From assembly GCA_001792895.1 (NCBI GenBank), contig MARA01000006.1, positions 2,287,379 through 2,351,378 of the forward strand: a DNA stretch of 64,000 nt, written 5' to 3'. Of the stretch, positions 31,828 to 44,138 are shown piece after piece; within the stretch, counting starts at the first letter, position 1; each line of letters begins with the position of its first letter. The notes under the pieces are model-generated. The model had not been told where the DNA came from. It did not search any database and was given only the letters and a program-made list of their open reading frames with translations. The stretch comes from Lentinus brumalis (Eukaryota > Basidiomycota > Agaricomycetes > Polyporales > Polyporaceae). The position numbers and the translations under genes were made by a program.

Positions 31828-34324
31828 GCGCGAGACTGTACAATCAACAAGTCGGACGCCGACCGTTGGATGGTCGCTGAGGTATCTGATCACATCCAGC
31901 CCAATCGCATGGTGCGGGAGAGAAGCTGTGTGCCAGAAGTTCGAAGCAGTACACCAAAGTTGCCTGGAGCGAACATCGTTGCGAGCTCAACGGAGGTCCA
32001 GCCAATTGGGCAGTGCACCTGGGACAACCTGAAAGTGCTTTGGATGGTCAGCCATGATGATTGAACGGAGGACGAACACAGGTACCGGCGTGAAGTTTGT
32101 GTCTCATGTGAGATGCGGTAGCACAGTGGCACGGCCGGCCGGAGAGAAAACCCGAGCGTAGATACCAGATGAGGTGCGGTGGAGACAGGTTCCTCAATGT
32201 CCGACATTCTAAGCCTATATCGGGGCAAGAAGATGGATAGAAGAGTGACGTATGATCGCTGTAGGTTCCTGTACAACCGTCAGTGTGACCGAATGAATCG
32301 GGCGCGTGTGCATCATGAGAAACATATCAACAGACCTCCGAGGACCCATCATCGTACAAAGATGAGATGAGTTACATCTTCCCAGCTTAGGCCTCGGACG
32401 ACTGCTGACCGCGTGTTCAGAACGCTCCCGACACTGGGTGTCAAGCACTGGTTGCGGTGAACCGGTGGCTGCGTGTTCGGAGGGTTCCCGAGCCGGTTGT
32501 CGAGCTGGCCTGGAGGTACGTATAAGCAAAATAAGCGCATAAAGGCATACCCGACGAGGAGGAAACTCTTCGCGAACCCAAAACTATTCAACACCGCCAT
32601 CCCAAAGGTCGAGAGCTACCAAGGAGCTTGTGTGGTTAAACTTGCGAGCATCTACTGACACCAGATTGGCGACAAATCACACTGTACCGAGTCAACATGT
32701 GAGCTGGAGATCAATTGTAAACAGTTGAATGTTGACCGTTGAAGCTTGAAGGATCCCCGGCCTGCCGCTCCGAGCTGGACGGGGAGACAAGGTACTTATT
32801 GACGTGTCGCTGCAACGCGTTAGCGCTGAGCGCCACCGACGCGTTCAGAGGGGACACGTGACTGGATCGCGCAATAGCACGCCATCGGATTCGCAAGGCG
32901 AACGAGACTGCCAGTGCAGTTGCTGCAACGCTCCTTGCTTCTAACCACCAGCACTGTGACTCGCTCTACTACAACTTCTGCTCTCGAACTCGGCAACATC
33001 AACCACAACGCTCCTACTACATGACTTCGACATGCTGCCCCGAGGCGCCCGGTTGACAGTGGGATGTCCGTGTAGACGATGCGCCTGGTGGAGGTGGCAA
33101 GCACCCTTGGCTGCCGTATGTGTGCTGCGGTGCGGGTACGTTATCTGACGCACTACATGCACCGGCGAACAAACGGATGAGATCGTGCAACCTGGGCATA
33201 AGTTTCATCGCCGCAGGGCAATACGCGCCCGCAGAAACAACGGAAAGTTATGCTCAGCCCGGACGAAACGTTACTTTCACCGACCACCTTTTCTGGCGGT
33301 GCACGCCGTGACGTTGGTCCGAATACACAACGTGCACCCGCAGACAAGCTGGTCAGTGGAAGGCATGTGCATGAGTAAGTCCCAGGCTCAGCTAAATCAT
33401 CACTGTTTCGAGGCCTATGTGCTCGCGCACAAACAATGAAAGTTTAGCCCAGCCTGGATCCCGATATCCCTGTCACCAACCGGTGTTTTGGTCGTGATAC
33501 TGACCCGCGCAGGCCCTGTTTTCTCTGCGCATCGCACGCACGCACGCCCGCTCGCTCCTCCTGGACCATCAGAACCACCACGTTATGCCGCCTCCCCACA
33601 CATTCGGCCTCGCTGTCTCTAACGAATATCGGCCGCGCTGCCTGGGGTCCTGTCTTCGACGTGCCTCGTGTCCTTATCCTCGCTGTCGGCGGTATCATCC
33701 TTTACGTCCTCGTCTACCCCCGATCGCAAGAACGGAGACCAACGCCGGAGCATCCCACCACTCGTGATCGTCTTCTTACAGCTCGGAGCAGCTGCTTTGC
33801 TTTTCCGCGACACTCGTTGGCCTGCCACCGGAATGGAGGCATCATCTTGTTGTCGTCGTTTTGACACGGAAGACTTCGAGGACACTTGGCGTGTGTCCGA
33901 AGGTTTCGTTTCCACAGCATGGCGCCGGACCACTATCTCGCCTCCGATAGCGTGTCCACTGATTGACACGCACGCCTCCTCCCCTATCAATGATTCACCT
34001 GCGTATCATACTCAAGAGCAAGCCGGAGGAGCGGATAGGAGGGCGCAGTGTGTTGGCGACATCGTGCAATGTGAGTGGACACTTGTCTCTTTCGCGGTGT
34101 CTCGTCCATGTCCAACGGAGGGAAGACATGTCATGGGCGGTGCACGCGAGGGCCAGTCAGGCGCCGTCTATTGCGGCGCGATGTCTCAGGGCGGGACTTC
34201 GCGCATAAATTGGCACGCCTCATTTGCTGCCAACCGGCGCCGCGTTGGCCTAGGCTATCGCCTTGTCGCCTCTTGTGCGCGCGGTGTCCGGGTTCCTTGC
34301 ATGTACATAGCTCACGAACTACCG
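31828..34324. other. Intergenic between divergent genes
   Basis: 2.5 kb without a supportable gene. An open frame running from 33668 into the next gene begins with GTG and reads through its promoter, so it was not accepted. Confidence 0.45.
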
Positions 34325-34332
34325 TATAAAAG
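34325..34332 (+). promoter_or_regulatory. TATA box of the EgtB-like gene
   Basis: TATAAAAG 80 nt before the ATG at 34412, followed by a C/T-rich leader. Confidence 0.6.
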
Positions 34333-34411
34333 CTACTCTTCTTCCCTGCGACCTCTGCAGTGCGACCCGCCTCTCTCACTTTTCCTACCACCTGAATACC
34401 ACCACAACACA

Positions 34412-36419
34412 ATGCGCTCCGAGTCTCCCTCTTCCTCCTCCGAGTCCGACAGGACCTCTCCTTCGACAGCCCCCTCGAGTCCTCCGCCTGAGCGCTCCAG
34501 TAGCTACTGCCTGGTCATTCATCACGCCAGCGCCGCGTTCTTGGAAGCTCTCCCGGTTGCCAAGGCCAGTGACGACCGCGTTCTCCTCTGCGCCGGTACC
34601 GGTCCTGTGAAGGGGCTCCTCGCGCAGGCCGCCGACATCCTTCAGGACAAGAGCGTTGTGGATGAGACGCTCTGGGTCCGAGTCGTCGCCGAGGACCACG
34701 GCTCTCAGGTCGTATACTATCGCACCCGGTCGGACTTCCCCTCGGAAGAGGACAAGGCTGCCGTGGTGTTCGATGCCATTCACTGCGACACCCAGTCTGT
34801 GAGTGCCTGTGCTCATGCTTATCCTACTACGCCTGCTAACTAGGTGGCGGTAGACTTCAGACGCGACCATACTCAACACCTTCTGCGAGGCTGGTCTTCG
34901 CTCCATCGTGGACCTGTCCGAGGGGTCGCTGACCCTTCGCATCCTCGAACGGCCCCCGCTCACCTACCCGCTTCTGTCCTCGACGCCCGCGACCAAGCTC
35001 AACCCCACCGCGAACCCGTTCAGCCTCCCATCGCTCGCCGAGTTCGAGCGCGCATGGGCGACGTGGGACCTCGTCTCGCTCGGGATGATCCCGCAAGAGC
35101 TGCTGCACTCGAAGCCCATCGACCTGCGGCACAAGCCGCTGTTCTACATCGGGCACCTGCCGACGTTCGCGAACATCCTCCTGTCGCGGCTCATGGTTGA
35201 GAAGCCCGTTGAGCCGCGGTCGTATTTGACGATCTTCGAGCGCGGGATCGATCCCAGCGTCGACGACCCGGACTCGTGCCACTCGCACTCGGAGGTGCCG
35301 GAGCGCGACGAGGACTGGCCGGTCATCGAGGACGTGCTGCGGTACCGGGACGCGGTCAGGGCGCGCGTGGTGAAGCGGGTATATGAGGAGATGGAGCGCG
35401 GGGAGAGACCCCTCACGAGGAGGATGGCGCGCACGCTCATGATGGTGCATGAGCACGATGGGCTCCATATCGAGGTACGCCGGTGCTCTTGCTCTCTCAA
35501 ACACGCGCGATGTACTGACGGACGTGTGCAGACACTTCTCTACATGCTCATCCAGCGCGCCGGCACGGGCATGCTCCCGCCCCCGGGCTTCGCGATCCCT
35601 CCCTGGGCGACGCTCGCCGCGCAGTGGGACGCCATTCCGCCCCCGAGCACGCCGACAGTCACGCTGGGCCCGTGCACGATCACCCTGGGCCACGACGACC
35701 AGGAGCCGGACGACGTGCAGCCCGAGCTGGAGCGCGACGTGTCCGCGCACGAGTTCGGGTGGGACAACGAGAGCCCCGCGCGCGCAGTGCACGTCGGCGC
35801 GTTCCGCGTCGAGTGGCGGCCCGTCACGAACAGCGAGTTTGAGGCGTTCTGGCGCGGGGCGGGCAAGGGCGTCGTTGCGATGCCTGCGAGCTGGGTTTTC
35901 GTCGGCACTGAGGGAGAGGGAGAGGGAGGTGAGGGAGAGGTGATGGTGCGCACGCTGTACGGGCCCGTGCCGATGCGGTATGCGCGGCACTGGCCGGTGC
36001 TGACTGCGTACGACGACCTGAGGGCGTACGCGGAGCACAAGGGCGGGCGCATCCCGAGCGAGGCGGAGCTGCGGCTGTTCTTGGACACGTACCAGGTGTC
36101 GTACGCGGAGGGCGCGAACACGGGCTTCCGGCACTGGCACCCGCTGCCTGCGACCGCCGGCGGGGAGGATGGCGGGCGCGGGTCGAACGGGGGCGTGTGG
36201 GAGTGGACGGGGACGGTGCTGGAGGGGCATGAGGGGTTCGCGGGGACGGGGATCTTCCCTGGGTACTCGTCGGATTTCTTCGATGGGAAGCACCAGGTCG
36301 TGCTCGGGGCGTCGTATGCGACGATTCCGCGCATTGGGGACAGGCGGACGGTGCGCAACTTCTACCAGCACAATTACCCGTATCCGTGGGTCGGGGCGCG
36401 GGTTGCGTATGATGTTTGA
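34412..36419 (+). CDS. EgtB-like non-heme iron enzyme (DinB + FGE-sulfatase domains), 631 aa
   Basis: Exons 34412-34798, 34854-35474 and 35532-36419 are all phase 0. After a Ser-rich start and a ~125-residue part with no recognised fold, a DinB_2 domain runs from about 185 to 350. It contains the three-His iron site: H230 in FYIGH and H330/H334 in the HxxxHxE motif HDGLHIE. An FGE-sulfatase domain follows (about 395-631): VGAFRVEWRPVTNSEFEAFW, GGRIPSEAELR, GGVWEWTGT, RTVRNFYQHN and a final ARVAYDV. This architecture is that of sulfoxide synthases (EgtB; the C-terminal half of fungal Egt1), which make the C-S bond of ergothioneine. The N-terminal histidine methyltransferase of Egt1 is absent, so the substrate may differ. 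Very GC-rich, high codon bias. Confidence 0.87.
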
Positions 36420-36603
36420 GGTCGACTTATCTCTCTCTGCTCCATGCTAGATCTATGGCTTTTATCTTTGTCTTTTTCCCGTTTCTGTGCGCGCTTTCAA
36501 GTCGCAGCAGTATATCGCTAGAGATGTGTTGTACGATAGCGTAACTTATTGGCTACAGAATGAATGCTTCTTACTCTACGCTCAGTCAGTGGTTCGCGGG
36601 AGT

Positions 36604-39521
36604 CTAGTCAACACCTCCGGTGTCTCGCAGCTGGCTGTCCTCGTCGTCCGACGAATCGTCGTTCGCGGCGTTGCTGCTGCCGCCGCCCCAGAACCGGCCG
36701 ATGACCGAGCGGAGGAACCGCACAGGTAACGGCTGAAGTTCACGTCAGTAGCTGGCTCGACTTGTCAAGGAAGACAATGGGACTTACCGCAACTTCCTCC
36801 TCTTCTTCACCCTCCTCATCTTCCTCCTCATCCTCCGCCGCGGCTTGCTCGACCGCAGGGCGCACGGCGGGTGCGGGTGCCCCAGGCAGGTCAGGCGCAG
36901 CGTCGTCGACATCATCGTCGGGCTCGACGAAGTTGACAATGACGTCCTGACCAGGCATACCACCAGGCATCCCCCCGTCCTGCGGCTGCTGCTCGTCCAT
37001 CGCCGCCTGCATGGCGACGAAGAGATCGTCGAGGGCCTCCTCTGGCATCTGCGCCGCCATCTGGGCGAACTGCACGACGCCCCCGGGGAAGCGCTGCTGG
37101 ATGACGGGGTGCGCGTCCCAGAAGCCGACGAGCTGCCCGCGGAAGACGGCGTCGGGGACGAGGCGCTCGAGGAGGCGTGCCTCCTGTCGGCGGTTGCGCG
37201 GGCGCGCGGCGAGGAGCTCCTCGACGCCCTTGAAGAACTCGCCGTCGTACTCGTTTGCGCGTGTGAGGGGCGGGAGGGGGTCGCATGCAATTTGGCGCGC
37301 GTCGAGTACGGAGCGGGGCAGGAAGGGGAAGAGGCTTCGAGTGGTGGACTGGTTGACCAGAATGTGGCGATAGATGGAATATGAGAGGGAGGGCGCGTCG
37401 AATCTCGCGGAGAAGGTCCGAGGCGGGGCGGGGGAGGAGGTGGGTAGGGTGTTGTAGATGGAGGAGACTGTCTTTGCGAACCAGGATGCGCGAGCAGCTG
37501 GCTTCCACAGAGAGTGAGCCCGGCTCGCGTATAGGTGGGACAGAAGATGGAGGATGGCATGGCTATCGGCGACCAGCATACTGCAGATTTGTTTAAGCGT
37601 GCATGTAGTACCAGCGTCGGACAGTAACTACTCACCTCCGGTCGGTTTGTATCCGGAAGGAAGGGTGACTGCGAATCTCGCCGCTGAGCGTGATCTCGGC
37701 CTTGTCTGCAAGTAGCGGGACGACGGAGGGGAAGGTGCGGATGGCGTGTTCCAGCGCATGCGTGCTCTGTTCATGGGTCTGCATCGTTCGTTAGTACGGG
37801 GAACACTCGGCAGACTCTGCATGCGTACCTTGTCACCAGAGCTCTCCTCGCGCATGAAGAGAGCAAGAGCTCGAGAGTAAGCTATTCCGGGCAGGATGTT
37901 CGGCAAAATCCGTCGAACATATGGGGACTTGCCGTCCTTGCTCTCCTTTTGCAGATCAGGCTCGAACAGGTCCCAGAGGTCGACGAGCCACTGGCCCATG
38001 CCAGCCTTGATTGCCATGAAGTCGAGATGCAGCAACGCGCCATGAGGGTCGGTCCACGGATCCAGACCATACAGTAATCTCGAGAACTCAAAGGATGTCC
38101 GGAAACACCCTCGGCGCTGCAAGTCGCTATCCACATATATTAGCGGGCTTCAATTGGGCAGACGGAGAGAGACGTACGTTATCTGTCGGTGCAACGCGAG
38201 GAACAGCGGCCGATTCTCCACACGATCGAAGTCGAGCCGATTTACACCGCTGGTGAAGTTGAAGGCACCGACGAATGCACGTTCATAGGTGAACAGCGCA
38301 CGGTCCACGAAGTCCGCTGCCGTGCCGTGCTCTGCGGGGCACAGTGAGTGGTTGACAAGGCGGAAACGCAGACCTCAAACCTTCTCGATGGTGATAGACT
38401 TCGGACAGCTGCAGCAATGTATCTGCATGATATGGCAGAACTCTCAGAATCTGATAGAAGCCCTCGGGGTCTGCAAACATGACAAGTAAGCGGAGTCACG
38501 GAAGAAGATGAAAGACTTCCTACCTCCAGACATGACGGTTCGCATGAAGTCGAAAGTCACCGCGCGATATTTCTTGCTGTACTCGACAGTCCAAATCTTC
38601 TCTCCGTGCAACGGTTGTCGGAGATGCCTGCGCAGACCTTCCTCGACTTCTTCGTTTGTGAGTAGACGGACAGAGAGACCTTCGCGCAGCTGAGCTGGCC
38701 ACCATGAAGACTGGGGTCGTGTGAGGTTTGAACGCTGGACCGCAGATTGTCGTGCAGAGCTGGTCGAGGAGCTCTTGTTCGCGGCAATGACCTTTGACCC
38801 GAAGAACTTGCGGAGCTCCGCTTCCGCATCAAGGTGCTGCAGAGAGACCGAGAGAAGGTTCGCTAGGGAACGCGCGGTGGCGGGGGAGGACGCGGGCGCG
38901 GAGGAGGACGCGAGCTGCTGCTTCAGGTCGGGATACTTCACGGAGAGTTCGGCCAGGGCCTTGTCCACATCGTCCATCTCATCCTTCTGCTTCTCCTTCG
39001 CCTTTTGCTTTTTGAGAGCTTTCCGCTCCTTTTTGGACGCTCCTGCGGGAGTGGAAGGTGTAGAGGCGCGCTCTTGATCATGGTCGGAAACAGGGTTGCT
39101 TGCAGGTGCAGGTGGAGGCGCGGCAGCGGGGGCAGCAGGAGCCTTCTTTTTCTTCTTCTTCTGTAGGATTGTGGATTGGAAGTGATAGGGGTATGAGCAT
39201 GAGCGGGTGACATTGACAAAGGAGAAGAGAGCTCACGAGCCTTCTTGGACTTGGATGAACGGGCCTGATGTGCCTCATCCTCCTCACTCTCGTCCTCATC
39301 GTCGTCGTAATCCGCCATCAACTGTAAACTGTTCAAGGACGCGGTTACGAGCGAAGCTGCGTTTGACTCACCGCTGCGAATCCACCAACAGCAGGCTTGT
39401 TAGGTACTCGGACAGGCGTCCCCTGCTCGGGCTGCTCCTGAGCATCATCCTTCGCGACATCCTGCAGAGCCTGCAACTCCTCTTGCTCGCGTATTTGTCG
39501 TTTGTTAAGTCTCGGAGGCAT
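36604..39521 (-). CDS. RQC1: TCF25/Rqc1 family protein (ribosome quality control), about 824 aa
   Basis: Exons 39372-39521, 39241-39321, 38524-39160, 38381-38470, 38178-38331, 37829-38126, 37636-37778, 36788-37580 and 36604-36732. N-terminus MPPRLNKRQIREQEELQAL, an acidic segment, then Lys-rich linkers. Family landmarks: DAEAELRKFFGSKVIAANKS, SSWWPAQLREGLSVRL, RTVMSGDPEGFYQILRVLP, PYHADTLLQLSEVYHH, SGVNRLDFDRVENRPLFLAL and RRGCFRTSFEFSRLLYGLDP. TCF25/Rqc1 works with Ltn1/Listerin on stalled 60S subunits and favours K48-linked ubiquitin on the nascent chain. The acidic tail ends SDDEDSQLRDTGGVD. One junction is unusual: with the strong GT donor at 39236 the frame breaks, whereas a GC donor (AAG|GCTCGT, 39240) closes it. 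Confidence 0.9.
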
Positions 39522-39899
39522 CGTTACAGCGCAGTGAAATGGACGTAGAGGACGAAATGCACTAAGCGATCGCGTCGGGCCCGCGAGAATGAAGTCATCG
39601 CGTATTGGCGCTTACACGACCTCTTACATACATATATACTGACTTTGATCAGAGTCGTCAAAGATTCTGACCACGACTTCATGAGCTTCAAGTTCAAGCA
39701 CAAGCGACATATGTACTTGCTCATGACCTTGTCTTCGCCCTTGCATGGTATCGCTCACGCTGTGGTCTACTTATATCCCTTTTCCCCATCTACCACACCG
39801 TGATCTATTCACCTACTTACACTCGGACGTACCAGTCAAGTAACTGTACTGCAAGTCCTATACATGAGTACATCTTTCCGCCGTGAGTAATATCAGCAC

Positions 39900-42800
39900 T
39901 CAAGCGATTTGGAGCTGAATCATATGGACTTCGGACAGGAGCAAAGGTCGATTGATCTTGTTGCCCTCAAGCTCGTGCGGACGCCATGCCAGAGGCTTGA
40001 GGAGTCCCGCCGAGGCGTATTCACAGCATAGAGGGCCATCCTCATCCGTCCAGTGCTCGAGACCCACGCCATTCCGGCGGACCGCAGCGCAAAGGGTCGA
40101 TCTGTCGCCAGGCAGCTCCGGGCTCAGGAAGATAAGCGAGTCGAACGACGACGGCGCGATTGGGCACCGCAGGACAACGGTGAAGGTCATGTCCGTGGCG
40201 CGATGGGAAATGAGGACTTCCATCTCCTCTTGTGTGCCGTCTTGGCATGCTGGGGGCACGAGTACAGGAGTTTCGAAAGAGGCGATGCCATACTCCCCTA
40301 CCAGGCCGTCTTCCATACAGAGGGCCATGCTGCCCTCCTGGCTCAAGCCTCCCTTCTCGTACGTCTGTGTAAGGGTCCTGGGCGCCCATGTGAAGCCGGG
40401 GATGCCGAGCTTGGCCACCGGGAGGAGGGGAATATGCCGCGAGACGAGTTGGAGCTGCAGGAGCGCAGACTTCATCCGCATCTCCGCAGCGTCTGGGCCT
40501 GTGATTGCAAGCAAGGCGTCGACGTCAAGTGGGAGGAGACTTGATATAGAGACCAGTTCGTCCTCCCACTTGGACGTCGACCGGTTCTGCAAGAGCCAGA
40601 TGACCTCGCCGAACGTGTACTCGTTCGCGGGTGTGCCCTTATTATCGGCACGAAAGGCGAGCAGCGGGACGTGGGGCTTGTACGCGTCCATGTAGAGCAA
40701 CTCGAAGCCCGCAGAAATCCTCGCCGCGTCAGGTTTGTCGGCGAGCTCGCGAGTGAGCCTGCTGACCTCCTCCGCGACGTCTACGGGACCCTCCTTGAAC
40801 TCGAAGCAGAGCTCGCGACCGAGGACGCCTTCCTGCAAGGTCCAGATCCGCCGCACCCAGCCAGAAGTCGCGATGCGCAGCAGGTTCACCTCCCACGTAT
40901 GTGCTAGCGAGCACTCCGTGCGGATGCATTCGTCCAATACGAGGACCTTTGCGGCATCCCGGTAGGTGTTCGCCATGAGTTTGATGGCGCGCTTCCGGAG
41001 ATGCTTGATCCCAGGAATGCAGAGCGAGTCTATCCAGAACGCGCCACTTTCAGGGAGGAGCTGCTTGGCCAGCGCCGAGATGCGGGCAATCTGACAGGCC
41101 GGTAGACCAGCTTCAGATGTGCTCCCCAATCCGTCAGCCCAAACATGCGATACAGCGACGTAGAAGCCCTCGATGGCCGGTTGCACGTGCAGGTTGGTCC
41201 CGTCGAACGTGAGCGCGGGCCAGGAATCTCCGTCGAGCCCACTGAGGATGGATGAAATGTCGTCGAGGGGCGGGATGATGTGTTCGCAATTGCAACATGG
41301 GTCGACGTGGGCAGGGACGTAGGTCTCCTCGTTGACGGTGTACAAGGCGCAAGAAGCCGAGGTGCAGTTCTTGTGCTCGTCGGCAGAACGCCGTACGTGG
41401 GGCGGCAGGCGGGCGAAGTTGGAGATCACGGAAAGAAGTCCGTGGACCGCCATGAACTGGGATCGGATGGTGTTGGGACACCACCCGGCGCGTAACATTA
41501 TCGCCTCGAAAGATTCGACAGTGGCCGAGTAGAGGCTGCGATGGACGTCCCTCGTCTGATTATAAACCTCCTTGAGGGTGGTGTTATCGCTCCAGACGGA
41601 GTACGCGTGACCGCTCAGGACTACAACCATCATCGAGACGGAACCAATGATGCCAAGGAGCTCGTCCTCCTCGTAGCCAGCTCGGAGAAAGATGCTGAGA
41701 CCCCTGCGCATCTCTTCGTCGAGGGCTCCCAAGGCGCGCTTCAAGAGGAGTGTGACTTGTCGCCCTCGTTCTTCACGTGCCTCCTCGCTCGGCCACGCGT
41801 ATCCCTGCATGAAAGGGAGCCAGTTGGACATGAAGCGCAGCAGCCGCGGGCCGGAGAGCACCAGTCCGCTCTTCCCTGGCCCAGGAACGAGGAACAACTC
41901 CTCGGGTATCTTCATGGAGATCACGGCCTCCAACAGACCGAAAGACATCGCACTCATCCAGAGTGCAGCATCGTCGCGGAGGCTCGCAGTGGCGGTACGA
42001 CGAATCTTCGTGTAGGTGGATAAGTTGAAGCAGAAGGGGTAGCCGTCGTGAGGAAAAGCGAGCCACGGAATATCAAGGGGGTAGCCGTACGTAGACCGCG
42101 ACATACGAATGATGAGGTCTTCGTCGCTCATACTGTCTAGCGCCTCTCCTGTGGGGACCTGCCCCGGTGGAACAGAGTCTGCGATTGACAAGTCAGCTCG
42201 TGCACTAGAGGAGGATAGTGATATCGTCACTCGCCTGCCGGCTGGGCTGCAAATGCCTCCTGCAGTGATGCCCGGGACCAGGGCATGGGCGACCACGTAG
42301 TCCGCGTTCTGTTGCGGCTCTCGTCCTCCCACAAGGAGGATATCAGATCCAGGAAGGCAGCCTGGTACAGTCGCTCTCCTTCGTACTCGGGCTGTTCTCT
42401 CTTCATGATGCAGCTCTCGTGATACCTGCCCGAGCCTCCGCGGCGGTTGCGGTTGATCCCGACGACATGGAGCATGCCGACGATGATGAAGTCCAGCATC
42501 GAATCTGGAGTAGCTTCCACATCGAGCTGGACCTGCCGTCCTTCGGGGATAGTGCACTTGTCCGTGAGCCAGTTGACTAAGGCACCGAACGCTGGGTGAT
42601 AGTTGGACAGCGGCTGTTGTGAGGTGCTGACTACGTCGCATGTGAGCGCGTGAGGAGGGTAGGTTGTTTGCAGATGGTCGATCGCCTCCAGGTAGAGGTT
42701 GTAGTAGAGATCGGAACTGGGTATGTGGAATACAAAGGGCAGCTGGGGGATCAACCATTTCCACGACAACTCCACTACCTCTGGGGCCGGTCTCTGAAGA

Positions 42801-43012
42801 AGACTCAGTGGATCATAGTGCCAGAGTACGGAATGAGAACTTACTTTAGAGGCAGCCCGCTCGCTCAGGGCGTTACCAGGCGGAACGGCGGCCTTGTCAT
42901 CGTGGGTTGGCGGGCAGTATATGGAACTGACAAGTGGAGGATGCAGCTCTGCACAAAGTACATGCTGCAACAAGGGCACAATCAGCCAAGTTTCATGGTG
43001 CTTACATATCAT
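39900..43012 (-). CDS. HET-domain (heterokaryon incompatibility-like) protein, 1001 aa
   Basis: Exons 42845-43012, 42235-42793 and 39900-42178 sum to 3006 nt. The second intron closes in frame only with a GC donor (CAG|GCGAGT). The HET core starts near residue 580: GFYVAVSHVWADGLG, then GAFWIDSLCIPGIKHLRKRA and YRDAAKVLVLDE, and WVRRIWTLQE, the usual order of HET blocks. Long flanks have no recognised domain; the middle contains a Cys/His cluster (CTSASCALY, CCNCEHI) that could bind metal. In ascomycetes HET proteins trigger incompatibility cell death; in basidiomycetes they are numerous and mostly of unknown role. The start ATG (43010-43012) is the first in frame; a TATATAT box lies 111 nt upstream. 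A GTAAGC...TTGCAG stretch just inside the start could instead be an intron. Confidence 0.82.
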
Positions 43013-43122
43013 GTTATAGTACTCGCCATGTTCTGCCTAAGATTGCAGTATGGTTCAGGAAGTGCAAGGAGGTGGGATGATTAGTATCTGGGAATATTGC
43101 TGACTCGTGGAGTGACACGGGC

Positions 43123-43129
43123 ATATATA
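43123..43129 (-). promoter_or_regulatory. TATA box of the HET gene
   Basis: TATATAT on the minus strand, 111 nt before the start codon. Confidence 0.5.
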
Positions 43130-44051
43130 GCATGGCAGACGACTGCGCGTAGTTGTACTAAGATCAGCGACAATTGAGAGCAAGAAGATATGAAATTCTG
43201 TGGTCGAGCAGTGCAGCGTGCTGTCAGCTGCGCTGCCGGCAGGTAGAGACTTCTGGGCTTACGCATTGCAACAACCATGCAGCCTGAGTACTACAAACAG
43301 CTGGAGAGAAGGTGATGGGACTTTCATCGCAAGCAGGACGCTTCGTGCTGTTCACGGCAAGTGTTGCAGGCAACGCTCTTGCGGGCCGGCCCTCCTGCAA
43401 GCTTCAATTGAGTTTACAGTTGCAAATTGGCATTGAATCGGCACGACTTGCCTGCGGTGTACGCCCGGTGTGTTGCACCTAACTCCGGTCACGAAGTTTG
43501 TCGATGGGAGCACCGTGGTACATAAGAAAGTACTTTGGGCCGACGTCACCGAAGGTGATTAACCGAAGTGATCGCCGACTGAAATTGCAAGTTCGAACTG
43601 CCATCATGACATCCCTACATACTACATAAGTACTACCGCATACCCGGATCTACTGCACTGACAGACTCGTCCAAGACCTCCTCCCATGGCCAAACAATTC
43701 CTCCCAAATCTATGCCCAGGTACACCACGTTCGGGTGTTACTACACAGTGTGCACACCGGCCACTGGTCACGCATCTGTCTGCCAGTGAACCTCTGTGAA
43801 CGCAGTTCTTTCCCGGATCATAACTCACTGCTTCCTGACGTACAATACTCCTAGGCGCAGCGACGGGCTTGCGTCCGACGACAAGGCTCCGGCTTACCTC
43901 GGAGATATGTTGGGCGGCCCTGCTGGGAGAGCACGAGACTAGTGTCTGTTTGGCTCTTATGGCAATTCGTACTTCTGTTCCGCAGGAGTGATGGTGCGCC
44001 AACCTTCTCTTCTGACCCTGAGCATGACACTAACAGGCGCATAGGATATAC
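43130..44051. other. Intergenic between divergent HET and FAD genes
   Basis: No supportable gene, only short frames. Confidence 0.45.
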
Positions 44052-44058
44052 TATATAA
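44052..44058 (+). promoter_or_regulatory. TATA box of the FAD monooxygenase fragment
   Basis: TATATAA about 87 nt before the ATG at 44139. The promoter looks intact although the gene is cut short. Confidence 0.5.
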
Positions 44059-44138
44059 CCTAATCGTTCATCCTCCTCCGCACTATAATATGTGCCCCGC
44101 ACTGTTAGCAACCCTTCCCCAGGATCCCCCGCCCCGCC

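Noticed and set aside
33668..34411. N-terminal extension of the EgtB-like gene by an upstream open frame
   Set aside because: It starts with GTG, runs through the TATA box and leader and has no domain; the ATG at 34412 is preferred.
34857..36371. 504-codon open frame on the minus strand opposite the EgtB-like gene
   Set aside because: It is the antisense shadow of a very GC-rich coding gene; its Arg/Pro/His-rich translation has no motif and the sense strand has a clear domain.
36762..37384. Open plus-strand frames of up to 179 codons opposite TCF25
   Set aside because: Antisense shadows of the acidic tail exon, with no start or splice context.
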